Source of the DNA: an uncultured Clostridia bacterium
GTDB taxonomy: Bacteria; Bacillota; Clostridia; Christensenellales; Pumilibacteraceae
Assembly: GCA_947385185.1 (NCBI GenBank)
Contig: CANDJX010000022.1
Location: 1 to 16,482, forward strand
Length of the DNA: 16,482 nucleotides
Reading direction: 5' to 3'
Position numbers and translations under genes: made by a program. Below, in pieces: positions 5,669 through 13,455 of this stretch. Position 1 is the stretch's first letter, and every line of letters starts with the position of its first letter. The notes beneath the pieces were generated by a model that saw only the letters and a program-made list of their open reading frames with translations, was not told where the DNA came from and did no database searches.

Positions 5669-6945
5669 TTCGTTCTCCTCAACTTCGTCACGAAGAACCC
5701 GTCGCACCCGTCCGTATCGGGAAACAATCTTATCATTCCGCCGACGTTTGCACCCGATCGGAAATCAAGCCCGACGATTTCGAAATTATCATGTTCGGAT
5801 AAGAACCGCTTTATTATGTCCTCGTTTTCGCAAACAAACACTGAACACGTCGAATAAGCTATTTCTCCGCCTGCTTTAACGTACTCCGACGCGACGGACA
5901 AAATATTATATTGAAGTTCGGTAAGCGCGGACAGATCGCTTTCGGATTTGAACAGCACGACATCTGGCGAAGACACGGCAAGACCGCTCCCCGAACACGG
6001 CACGTCGCATACGACGAGTCCGAATTTCGACCTCCACTCCTCGCGAAGTTTCGTCGCGTCGTTTTCCATAATATTCAGTTTTGCGCCCATACGGTCTGCG
6101 TAAGATCTTATAAGCCTTACGCGATGAGCGTGTACGTCGCACGAAGTAATGTCGGAATACGGCAAAAGTTCTTGCAAATATATCGACTTGCCGCCCGGAG
6201 CGGCGCACAAATCAAGTATATCGATTTTACCCGAAACCCCCGTCGAATATATATTTACCGCGCGGCACGACGCGAGAGATTGAGCCGTAAATTCATCGCG
6301 TTTCAATTCGGAAAGCGCACTATGCGTGACATAATACCCGTAGTCTGTGCGTAAAATATCCGAATTTTTATATATTTTCTTTATTTTTATTTCAAAATCA
6401 GCCGCGCCGATTTTTCTCGAATTATTACGGATATGCGTAAGCCTGCACATCGGCGAACCGAAAACCGAAACGGTCTTATCGAGTCCGAAATCGTTCATGA
6501 ACCGCGATATTACCCACTCCGGCTGACTGAATCGCAGCGATAACGACCCTGCATCCGCGCCTTTGTCCGGAACCTGCACGTCGCGCGCCTTACGAAGTAC
6601 CGCGTTTACAAACCCGTGCGCACCGTACATTCTGTTTTTCGCAAACGATACGTATCTTCCGACCACAGCATAATCCGGTTCGTTTCCGTACAATAGCTCG
6701 TAAATGCCCATTTTAAGCAGTACGTAAATATTTGTTTTTACTTTATCGGCAATCTGCGAAATTATGTAATCGAGTCTGACGCTTTTTTCGAGAACGCCGT
6801 AAACCAGCGCGGTGACTTTGCCGCGCGATTCCGGTTTCGTATTGACAAGAATACGGTCGAGTTCTATAGACGAATATGCGCGGTCGGAAAAAACTTTTTT
6901 CAACACGTCGTATGCCGCGCGTTCTGCGGAAAAATCGAGTTTCAT
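5665..6945 (-). CDS. rsmB: 16S rRNA (cytosine-967-C5)-methyltransferase RsmB
   Basis: RsmB transfers a methyl group from SAM to C5 of a conserved cytosine in 16S rRNA. The product is 426 residues. A NusB-like helical domain covers about residues 1-130, a linker follows, and the Rossmann methyltransferase domain runs from about 220 to the end. SAM motif DLCAAPGGKS is at 245-254. VCDVPCSGSG (C317, the PC motif) and STCSV (C367, the TC motif nucleophile) carry the two cysteines of the family mechanism. DGFFVTKLRR closes the fold as usual. I chose the ATG at 6943-6945 (MKLDFSAERAAYDVL), with GGAG ten bases upstream. An upstream in-frame start would add an arginine-rich, non-conserved stretch that merely overlaps fmt. 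ATGA overlaps join it to fmt before and to rlmN after. Confidence 0.96.
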   Translation of the reverse strand: MKLDFSAERAAYDVLKKVFSDRAYSSIELDRILVNTKPESRGKVTALVYGVLEKSVRLDYIISQIADKVKTNIYVLLKMGIYELLYGNEPDYAVVGRYVSFAKNRMYGAHGFVNAVLRKARDVQVPDKGADAGSLSLRFSQPEWVISRFMNDFGLDKTVSVFGSPMCRLTHIRNNSRKIGAADFEIKIKKIYKNSDILRTDYGYYVTHSALSELKRDEFTAQSLASCRAVNIYSTGVSGKIDILDLCAAPGGKSIYLQELLPYSDITSCDVHAHRVRLIRSYADRMGAKLNIMENDATKLREEWRSKFGLVVCDVPCSGSGLAVSSPDVVLFKSESDLSALTELQYNILSVASEYVKAGGEIAYSTCSVFVCENEDIIKRFLSEHDNFEIVGLDFRSGANVGGMIRLFPDTDGCDGFFVTKLRRTK

Positions 6946-7862
6946 CCGAACATATCTCCGACGACAATTCTGTTTCCGTTCAGAAAGTCCGCGACGTTCA
7001 TTCTTCGCTTCCCTTCCGCCTGCAATTCGAGCAGTCTGACCGCGCCGCAGCCGCAAGCCACGGTCAATCCGTTTTTATCCGCGCGCAGCACCTGCCCGGG
7101 AACGCCGTTGCCCTCACATATCTCGAGCTTATGGATTTTTACGATTTTTCCGTTATAAAAAGTATACGAGCCCGGCCACGGAGTCACGCCGCGGGATTTA
7201 TCGGATATACTCCCGGAGCTTGCCGACCAATCGATAATTCCGTCGGTTTTTTTCAACATAGGAAAATACGTCGCGCGACTTTCGTCCTGTTTAATCGGCT
7301 CGGGACATTTTCCGCGCGCGAGCAAATCGAGATACTCGATCAATGTTTCCGCGCCGAGAGCGCCGAGTTTATCGAACAAAGACCCCGCGGTATCATCCGG
7401 AGAAACGGCAATACTTTTCGAGAACAATATATCGCCGGTATCGAGCCCCGCGTTCGTGCGCATGATCGTGACGCCCGTTTCTTTTTCGCCGTTTATAAGC
7501 GCCCACTGTATGGGAGAACTGCCTCTGTATTTTGGCAGTAACGACGCATGGACGTTTATTACTCCGAACGAAGGAATATCGAGAATTTCCTGCGTCAAAA
7601 TCTGTCCGAACGCCGCGGTAACGTACACATCGGCGCCGAGCGACTTAAGATCCGCCGCTCCCTCTCTGCCTATCTTTTCGTACTGATACACAGGGATACC
7701 GCGTTCCGTCGCAAATTTTTTCACGGGAGAACAGACCGTGACCCCTCTGTTTCCCGGTCTGTCCGGCTGCGTAACCGCCGCAACCACGTCGTGTTCCGAT
7801 TCAGTCAAGGCTTTCAAAGAAAACAATGCAAAATCGGGCGTTCCCATGAATACAATCTTCAT
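6942..7862 (-). CDS. fmt: Methionyl-tRNA formyltransferase
   Basis: Fmt adds a formyl group from 10-formyltetrahydrofolate to initiator methionyl-tRNA. The 306 residues match the family length. The protein opens with KIVFMGTPDFA. The catalytic stretch INVHASLLPKYRGSSPIQWA is at about 102-121 and provides the asparagine (N103) and histidine (H105). LDTGD at 140-144 provides the aspartate. A C-terminal OB-like tRNA-binding domain begins around residue 205 and includes the usual GVTPWPGSYT segment. The start is the ATG at 7860-7862, with AAGGA five bases upstream. It follows def after 20 bases. The def-fmt pair is the classic arrangement linking formylation with removal of the formyl group. Its stop overlaps rsmB. 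Confidence 0.98.
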   Translation of the reverse strand: MKIVFMGTPDFALFSLKALTESEHDVVAAVTQPDRPGNRGVTVCSPVKKFATERGIPVYQYEKIGREGAADLKSLGADVYVTAAFGQILTQEILDIPSFGVINVHASLLPKYRGSSPIQWALINGEKETGVTIMRTNAGLDTGDILFSKSIAVSPDDTAGSLFDKLGALGAETLIEYLDLLARGKCPEPIKQDESRATYFPMLKKTDGIIDWSASSGSISDKSRGVTPWPGSYTFYNGKIVKIHKLEICEGNGVPGQVLRADKNGLTVACGCGAVRLLELQAEGKRRMNVADFLNGNRIVVGDMFG

Positions 7863-7882
7863 ACTTATCCTTACGATCGGCT

Positions 7883-8329
7883 TTAAGACCGACGCATTTT
7901 ATCTATAAACAATATTCCGTCGAGATGATCCAATTCGTGACAACAGATATCCGCAAGAAAACCTTCCGCTTTAAGCGTAAAGCGACGCCCGTATCTGTCG
8001 AACGCATCGACTTCGACTTTTTTCGGACGTTCGACCTCGCCGGATATTCCCGGCACGCTCAAACATCCTTCTCTGCATAACTGCGTACCCGAGCTTTTTA
8101 CGATAACGGGATTGACAAGTTCGTAAAAATCGTGTCCGTCCGGGCTTATGACTACGGCGCGCTTAAGTATGCCCACCTGCGGAGCGGCAAGACCGACGCC
8201 GTCCGCGTCTATCATGGTTTCGCGCATATCGTCGAGCAGAACGCCGAGTCTGTCGTCGAACTCGGTCACTTCACGACACTTTTTTCGAAGTACTTCATTA
8301 CCGTTTATCGCTATTATTCTTTTTGCCAT
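7883..8329 (-). CDS. def: Peptide deformylase
   Basis: This metalloenzyme removes the N-formyl group from nascent proteins at the ribosome exit. All three signature motifs are present in 148 residues: GVGLAAPQ at 44-51, EGCLS at 87-91 and HELDH at 131-135. The metal ligands are C89, H131 and H135, with E132 as general base. The short length, without a long C-terminal extension, and the residues after EGCLSVPG place it with compact type 1-like deformylases rather than the roughly 180-residue Gram-positive type 2 forms. The start is the ATG at 8327-8329, with GAGG seven bases upstream. It lies 28 bases after priA. Confidence 0.98.
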   Translation of the reverse strand: MAKRIIAINGNEVLRKKCREVTEFDDRLGVLLDDMRETMIDADGVGLAAPQVGILKRAVVISPDGHDFYELVNPVIVKSSGTQLCREGCLSVPGISGEVERPKKVEVDAFDRYGRRFTLKAEGFLADICCHELDHLDGILFIDKMRRS

Positions 8330-8357
8330 AACTCTGCCTCTATGTAATATCCTGATT

Positions 8358-10565
8358 TCAGGAAAGTTTTATCGGATTTATCTCCGCATAAGACGTAATC
8401 TTCGGTACGCGATATTTTTCGACCGTTTCGTATATTTTATCGACGATTTCGTCGGATCCTACGGAAAGCCTTGCCAGTATCTGCATACGGTATTCGTCCA
8501 TGATCTTTTTTACCGGAGCGCGCATATATGCAAGGTAAATAAATTTATCGGGATATGCCTCTTTGATTTCCGTTATGCCCGCATATATATTTTTCAATAC
8601 TCCGGCGGCTTTCGTATCGTCGCTTCCGCTGACAAGGACTCTGACGATCGTAGCAAACGGCGGATATTTCGTCACTTCGCGCAAATTGATTTCCTTTTCA
8701 TAGAACCCTTTATAATCGCCGTTTTTTACGTAACCGTATACATAATGATGCGGCGCATACGTCTGAAGCACGACTTTTCCGGATTGCGCCGCTCGCCCCG
8801 CCCTGCCCGCCACTTGCGTAGTAAGCTGAAACGTGCGTTCCACGCTGCGATAGTCCGCCATATGCAGACTCATATCCGCGTCGAGGATCCCGACGAGAGT
8901 AACGTCGGGAAAATCATGCCCCTTGGCAATCATCTGCGTGCCGACGAGTATCTGCGCTTCCTTCGCGCCGAACCTGCCGAGAATCTCGGCGTGAGCGCCT
9001 TTCGTACGCGTGCTGTCGTTGTCCATTCTGAGCACGCCGACGCCCGGATACAGTTCCTCGAGCAAACGAACGACCTTTTCAGTACCGATATAGCCCTCTT
9101 TCATTACGGGGAAACCGCATTGCGGACATACGCTCGGCACGGTATACATATTGCCGCAATAATGGCATTTAAGTCGGTTTTCTTCGCGATGATAAACAAG
9201 CGACACGTCGCACCGTTCGCACTTGGCAACGTATCCGCACGAGCGGCACATCATGAACGACGCGTATCCTCGGCGATTCAGAAACAACATCGCCTGATTG
9301 CCGCACTCGACTACCTTATCGAGTTCCCGCAAAAGCGCCGAAGAAAAAATGCTGTTGTTGCCCGACGCTATTTCTTTGCACATATTGACTATTTCGACTT
9401 CGGGCAACGGGCGTTTATTTATGCGTCCCGTCAGTTCGATAAGCTCGTACGTTCCCTCTTTGGCGGCGTGATACGTTTCCACCGAAGGCGTTGCGCTGCC
9501 GAGGATAAGATTTGCGTTGTTGTATTTTATTCGCCACTTAGCGACGTTCGACGTCGAATAACGCGGGGTGCGATCGGATATATAACTCGAATCGTGTTCT
9601 TCGTCGATGATTATTATGCCGATATTTTCCAAAGGCGCGAATACCGCGCTCCGAGCCCCGAGCGCCACCCTCGCCTCGCCGGACAGACACTTTCTCCACT
9701 CGTCGAATTTTTCGCCCTGACCGAGAGCGCTGTGCAGAATAGCGACGCTCGAGCCGAATCTGTTTCTGAAACTTCGCAGAACCTGCGGAGTCAAAGATAT
9801 TTCTGGCACAAGCATGATTGCCGTCTTGCCGCAAGCGAGCGTCCTTTCTATGCAATTCATATATACTTCGGTTTTCCCGCTTCCCGTAACGCCGTGAAGT
9901 AAAAACACTTTTCCGGAAGCAGACGAAATGCTCTCGATCGCATATTTCTGTTCGTCTGTAAGTATTATTTCCGGAGTTTTTTCGGGTCTGACGTCCGCGT
10001 AAGGCAACCGCGTTTGCTCTGCGTCGCGCACTACGACTATTCCGCGCGAAGCGAGGTTTCTGAGCGCGCTCGCCGAAAAGACTTTCGTGAGTTCGCTTAC
10101 AAACTCGCCCTCCGGTTTTTCGGTCAGAAGATATTCAAACAATTCGTGCTGAGCCAACGCCGACGGTTTGATAAATTCACCCGGATCGCGATCGCGGTAC
10201 TCCTCGGACAACGACGCATACTGCCGTTTAAGCTCTTTTACGCGCCCTCCCCGCATCGCCGCAGGTATAAACAACCGCAATATATCCACCTTCATCAGGT
10301 GCATCTTCGCAGACATATAATCCATAAGCGAGAACATCTCTTCGGTGATTATTCGTCTGCAGTCAAGCACGGATATGACGGATCTGATTTTATCCGCCGG
10401 CACGTCCGTTTCCTGTTTCAGACCTATCACGAAACCTTCTACGGTCATTCTGCCGAAAGGAACGGTCACCCTCACTCCGCGCGTTATATCGAGTCCGCCC
10501 GTATCATAATCGAAAATACGATCCACTTCGGACACGGCTATATCTACTATAACTTCGGCATACAC
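8358..10565 (-). CDS. priA: Primosomal replication-restart helicase PriA
   Basis: PriA binds stalled forks and D-loops and reloads the replicative helicase. The protein has 735 residues, normal for the family. The N-terminal 3'-end binding domain begins YAEVIVDIAV. Walker A GVTGSGKT is at 225-232, DEEH at 321-324 and GSATPS at 356-361. Eight cysteines in four pairs (C440/C443, C449/C452, C467/C470, C480/C483) bind two zincs within the helicase domain. GTQMIAKGHDFP follows, and the protein ends in AEINPIKL, close to the usual C terminus. The start is a GTG at 10563-10565. An in-frame TGA two codons upstream rules out earlier starts, and later ATGs would cut off the conserved beginning. A GGTGAC ribosome site is five bases away. 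The first 19 bases overlap coaBC. Confidence 0.97.
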   Translation of the reverse strand: MYAEVIVDIAVSEVDRIFDYDTGGLDITRGVRVTVPFGRMTVEGFVIGLKQETDVPADKIRSVISVLDCRRIITEEMFSLMDYMSAKMHLMKVDILRLFIPAAMRGGRVKELKRQYASLSEEYRDRDPGEFIKPSALAQHELFEYLLTEKPEGEFVSELTKVFSASALRNLASRGIVVVRDAEQTRLPYADVRPEKTPEIILTDEQKYAIESISSASGKVFLLHGVTGSGKTEVYMNCIERTLACGKTAIMLVPEISLTPQVLRSFRNRFGSSVAILHSALGQGEKFDEWRKCLSGEARVALGARSAVFAPLENIGIIIIDEEHDSSYISDRTPRYSTSNVAKWRIKYNNANLILGSATPSVETYHAAKEGTYELIELTGRINKRPLPEVEIVNMCKEIASGNNSIFSSALLRELDKVVECGNQAMLFLNRRGYASFMMCRSCGYVAKCERCDVSLVYHREENRLKCHYCGNMYTVPSVCPQCGFPVMKEGYIGTEKVVRLLEELYPGVGVLRMDNDSTRTKGAHAEILGRFGAKEAQILVGTQMIAKGHDFPDVTLVGILDADMSLHMADYRSVERTFQLTTQVAGRAGRAAQSGKVVLQTYAPHHYVYGYVKNGDYKGFYEKEINLREVTKYPPFATIVRVLVSGSDDTKAAGVLKNIYAGITEIKEAYPDKFIYLAYMRAPVKKIMDEYRMQILARLSVGSDEIVDKIYETVEKYRVPKITSYAEINPIKLS

Positions 10566-11755
10566 GTTTCGTCACCGCACAATCTATCGAGGATTTTGTC
10601 CGCAAGCTCGCGTTTGGACATCAAAGGCAGTCGCACCGAACCTTTCCCGTCTATCAACGTCGCGATATTCGTATCCGTATCGAAACCCGCGCCGGGCTTC
10701 GTAACGTCGTTCGCCACGACGAGATCCGCATTCTTCTTCTTTAATTTTTCAGTCGCGTTCTTTTCCGTATTTTCGGTTTCCGCCGCAAATACGACCAACT
10801 TTCTGTCGCCTTTGATTTTTCCTACCGCCGCGGCTATATCTTCGGTTTTTTCGAACTCTATAACCGGAACGCCGTCCGACTTGATCTTCGAATCGGCAAT
10901 TTTTTTCGGACGGAAATCGCACGGGGCCGCGGCTTTGATTATTACGTCCGCTTCCGTCGCGTTGGCGATCACCGCGTCGTACATATCTTTCGTCGTCACG
11001 ACGTCTATACGCTTAAACCGCTTATCCGATACGTCCGCGGAAACTTTCCCGCATACGAGTATAACGTCGGCGCCTCTGTCTGCGGCGGCGGAGGCTATTG
11101 CTACGCCCATTTTGCCGCTCGATCGGTTCCCGATATATCTTACCGGGTCGATAGGTTCTATCGTTCCGCCCGCGGTCACAAGCACCGTTTTGCCGACGTA
11201 ATCCCGCTTCGGGAAAAGCAATTCGATTATGCGCTCCTCGATTTTCGCTGGCGACGCCAACCTCCCGTTTCCTTTGTCGCCGCAAGCGAGCATACCGCTT
11301 TCCGACTCGACGAACAGCACTCCGCGCCGCGCCAGAATTTTCTCGTTGTCGCGATACGCCGCCGAATTCAGCATATTCGTATTCATCGCCGGAGCAAGCA
11401 ATATCGGGCAACCGCAAGCCATTACCGTCGTTGACAAAAAATCGTCGGCGATGCCCGTCGCCAGCTTGGCGGCAAAATCGGCGGTGCAAGGCGCGATGAC
11501 GCAAACGTCGGCTTTCTTCGCAAGCGAAATATGCTCGACCTCCCACTTGCGGTTCGGGTCGAACATATCAACGACTACTCTGTTTGCACTGAGAGTTTCG
11601 AATGTAAGCGGAGAAACGAATTTAGTCGCATTTTCCGTCATGGCTACGCAAACTTCCGCGCCCTGCTTTTTAAGCGACGAAACAAGCTCGCACACCTTAT
11701 AAACGGCTATGCCTCCCGTAACTCCGACAAGTACGCATTTGCCTTTGAGATTCAT
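10547..11755 (-). CDS. coaBC: Bifunctional phosphopantothenoylcysteine decarboxylase / phosphopantothenate-cysteine ligase
   Basis: CoaBC carries out two successive steps of coenzyme A synthesis: joining cysteine to 4'-phosphopantothenate (CoaB) and decarboxylating the product (CoaC). The protein has 402 residues. The N-terminal FMN-binding CoaC domain shows GVTGGIAVYK (11-20), the active-site histidine H75 in VEHISLAK, PAMNTNM (122-128) and the cysteine C158 in ACGDKGNGR. The C-terminal CoaB domain, from about residue 185, shows VTAGGTIEPIDPVRYI, NRSSGKMG and VVANDV. KAAAPCDFRPK stands where AAVADFRP is more usual. The start is the ATG at 11753-11755, sharing one base with the rpoZ stop (TGATG). 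The codon just before it is TTG, a less likely start. Omega, CoaBC and PriA in this order is a common Firmicutes arrangement. Confidence 0.97.
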   Translation of the reverse strand: MNLKGKCVLVGVTGGIAVYKVCELVSSLKKQGAEVCVAMTENATKFVSPLTFETLSANRVVVDMFDPNRKWEVEHISLAKKADVCVIAPCTADFAAKLATGIADDFLSTTVMACGCPILLAPAMNTNMLNSAAYRDNEKILARRGVLFVESESGMLACGDKGNGRLASPAKIEERIIELLFPKRDYVGKTVLVTAGGTIEPIDPVRYIGNRSSGKMGVAIASAAADRGADVILVCGKVSADVSDKRFKRIDVVTTKDMYDAVIANATEADVIIKAAAPCDFRPKKIADSKIKSDGVPVIEFEKTEDIAAAVGKIKGDRKLVVFAAETENTEKNATEKLKKKNADLVVANDVTKPGAGFDTDTNIATLIDGKGSVRLPLMSKRELADKILDRLCGDETCMPKL

Positions 11756-11955
11756 CAATCCTCGTAAACCGGTTCTACGTATCCTTCGTACACTTCTTTT
11801 GCTGCGTAAGATATGGGATTAGTGCCCTCGGGAATAGCGTTTTCTTCGCCGATTTTCTGCTGAAGTTCGCGTCCGCGCTTGGTCACAAGACAAACAAGGG
11901 CGTATTTGCATCCGATTTTTTCGACAAGTTTGTCGATAGGCGGTTCTATTAACAT
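11755..11955 (-). CDS. rpoZ: DNA-directed RNA polymerase omega subunit
   Basis: Omega binds the beta-prime subunit and helps RNA polymerase assembly. The product is 66 residues, typical for Firmicutes. It begins MLIEPPIDKLVEKIGCKYALV, matching the family pattern (acidic/proline start, D-L-L, then KYxLV), followed by TKRGRELQQ in place of the common AKRAREL. The rest is acidic, with NPISYAAKEVYEG resembling the C-terminal region of Gram-positive omega proteins. The ATG at 11953-11955 has AAGGAG nine bases upstream. The start overlaps the end of gmk by seven bases and the stop overlaps coaBC by one base. Confidence 0.95.
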   Translation of the reverse strand: MLIEPPIDKLVEKIGCKYALVCLVTKRGRELQQKIGEENAIPEGTNPISYAAKEVYEGYVEPVYED

Positions 11956-12524
11956 ATATTTTTGCTCCTTTTTTCTTTTTCGATTATTTTAATAACGTCG
12001 TCTACTGCTTTATCGATATCCGCATTTACGATGCTGTGATCGAATATTTCATGTTCCGCTATTTCTTTTTTCGCAAGCGCCAATCTATCCGCTATCTGAT
12101 CGGCGGATTCCGTCCCGCGCCCGACGAGCCTGCGCTTAAGTTCTTCCTCGCTCGGCGGCAAAACGAACACCGTCACGCATTCGGGATATGTCCGTTTGAT
12201 CTGCACGGCGCCTTTTACGTCTATTTCGAGCAGGACGTCGTTTCCTTTCGAAAGCTCGGCGAGCACGGGCGCGCGCGGAGTGCCGTAACGGTTGCCTACG
12301 GTTTCCGTCCATTCGAGCAATTCGCCGGCGGCGACCATGGAATCGAACTTTTCATTGTTTACGAAATAATAGTGCTTTCCTTCGATTTCTCCGTTTCTCG
12401 CTTTTCGCGTGGTAGCGGATACTGATACGATAAGATCGGGTATACGCTCGAGCAGACGCGAATAAATCGTTCCTTTCCCGACGCCCGAAGGTCCGGACAG
12501 CACAATCAGAAGTCCATGTTTCAT
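11949..12524 (-). CDS. gmk: Guanylate kinase
   Basis: Guanylate kinase phosphorylates GMP to GDP using ATP, which is needed for GTP, dGTP and (p)ppGpp pools. The 191 residues are the expected length. The P-loop GPSGVGKGT is at 11-19. The GMP-binding segment VSATTRKARNGEIEGKHYYF follows at about 35-54. IEIDVKGA-type ligand residues (LLEIDVKGAVQIK) and a lid region RRLVGRGTES are also present. The ATG at 12522-12524 overlaps the yicC stop as ATGA, and the stop overlaps the rpoZ start. In many Firmicutes a small remA (DUF370) gene sits between yicC and gmk; there is no room for one here. Confidence 0.98.
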   Translation of the reverse strand: MKHGLLIVLSGPSGVGKGTIYSRLLERIPDLIVSVSATTRKARNGEIEGKHYYFVNNEKFDSMVAAGELLEWTETVGNRYGTPRAPVLAELSKGNDVLLEIDVKGAVQIKRTYPECVTVFVLPPSEEELKRRLVGRGTESADQIADRLALAKKEIAEHEIFDHSIVNADIDKAVDDVIKIIEKEKRSKNIC

Positions 12525-13396
12525 TCGACGTTTCTTATCTGCTCCTTTATTTTTTCCAATTCGTTTTTCATCCCGATAACAAGATTAGTCAATTCGAGGT
12601 CGTTGGCTTTGCTGCCCATCGTATTGATTTCCCTGTTCATTTCCTGAGAAAGAAAATCAAGTTTTCTGCCTTGCGGCTCTTCGGACCCGAGCGTAGAAAG
12701 AAACTGAACGATATGGGACGAAAGTCGGGATATTTCTTCGTTAATATCGCATTTATCCGCAAATACCGCAACTTCCATCGCTATCCGCGATTCGTCTATA
12801 GCCACTCCGCCGAGAAGCTCGGAAACGCGTTTGCCGATCTTGTCGCGATAATCGGCGACCACGCCCGGCGCGCGTTCCTTTACCGCGGCGAGAGAATCGC
12901 TTATATTTCCGACGAGTCTTTCGAAATCGGCTTTGACCCCTTCGCCTTCCACCTCGCGCATTTTATCGAGCTCGGCGACGGCATTGGCAGTCGCAGTCGA
13001 AAACAGCGCTTTGAGTTCGTCTTTGTCCGCTTCTTCCGCGGTGATCGAAAGCACGTCGGGCATACGAAGCAAGGACGTTGCCGTCATGTCGTTTGCAATA
13101 CCGAGTCGTTCCGAGACCGCGCGGGACGCATCGGCATACTTTTCGGCAAGCGCCAGATCGAGCGTAACTTTTTTATCGCTCTCGCCGGTAAGCTCATACG
13201 TATACATTATATCTACGGTGCCGCGCTTTATAACGTCCTGTATCTGTTTTTTTACGGAATCTTCGACGAAGCTCAGCGCCTTGGGAAAGCGTGAATTCAT
13301 TTCGAGATACCTGTTGTTTACGGACTTCAGTTCAACGGTGACCTTTCTGTGCTCGTTTGCCGCTTCACCTTTGCCGTATCCGGTCATGCTCTTCAT
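12521..13396 (-). CDS. yicC: YicC-family endoribonuclease (YloC)
   Basis: YicC-family proteins are described as endoribonucleases involved in RNA turnover. The exact targets in this organism cannot be told. The protein is 291 residues, the family length. It opens with the hallmark MKSMTGYGKGE and VELKSVNNRYLEMNSRFP, and ends with the conserved DUF1732 block, GRKLDFLSQEMNREINTMGS followed by KANDLELTNLVIGMKNELEK. A long helical middle section lies between. The start is the ATG at 13394-13396, with GAGGA eight bases upstream. A second ATG three codons later would remove part of the conserved start. It is the first gene of the long operon, directly behind a good promoter, and its stop overlaps gmk. 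Confidence 0.95.
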   Translation of the reverse strand: MKSMTGYGKGEAANEHRKVTVELKSVNNRYLEMNSRFPKALSFVEDSVKKQIQDVIKRGTVDIMYTYELTGESDKKVTLDLALAEKYADASRAVSERLGIANDMTATSLLRMPDVLSITAEEADKDELKALFSTATANAVAELDKMREVEGEGVKADFERLVGNISDSLAAVKERAPGVVADYRDKIGKRVSELLGGVAIDESRIAMEVAVFADKCDINEEISRLSSHIVQFLSTLGSEEPQGRKLDFLSQEMNREINTMGSKANDLELTNLVIGMKNELEKIKEQIRNVE

Positions 13397-13426
13397 AAAT
13401 TATTTCCTCATTGGGGTTATTATATT

Positions 13427-13455
13427 ATAATACCACTATGTCGATTTCAAATCAA
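13427..13455 (-). promoter_or_regulatory. Predicted sigma-A promoter of the yicC...spoVM operon
   Basis: On the minus strand TTGATT (13450-13455) is 17 bases from TATTAT (13427-13432), which is preceded by TGG as an extended -10. A second overlapping TATAAT-like sequence follows. The -35 box overlaps the ligA stop codon (13452-13454). There is no terminator between ligA and yicC, so some read-through from pcrA-ligA is likely. The predicted start is about 25 bases before the yicC ATG. Confidence 0.65.

Noticed and set aside
6946..7056. A longer N terminus for RsmB starting within fmt
   Set aside because: The extra residues are arginine-rich mirror sequence of fmt's coding end, and the ATG at 6945 has both a ribosome site and the ATGA overlap typical of this operon.
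8350..8363. TCCTGA-TT-TCAGGA inverted repeat at the priA stop codon, and a similar ATCTGA-TTT-TCAGAT at the spoVM stop codon (3814-3828)
   Set aside because: Six-pair stems with loops of two or three bases are weak. Only two stop codons in the window show this, so a shared function cannot be claimed. The second is followed by T-rich sequence on the plus strand, but rpmB already has a far stronger terminator upstream.
8148..9902. A 584-codon open frame on the plus strand opposite priA and def
   Set aside because: It spans the reverse of two conserved genes and their intergenic gap, with low-complexity composition. Long antisense frames are common here because of the codon usage on the other strand.
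10014..11201. A 395-codon plus-strand frame opposite priA and coaBC
   Set aside because: Shadow of two well-supported genes; the translated product has no recognisable motif.
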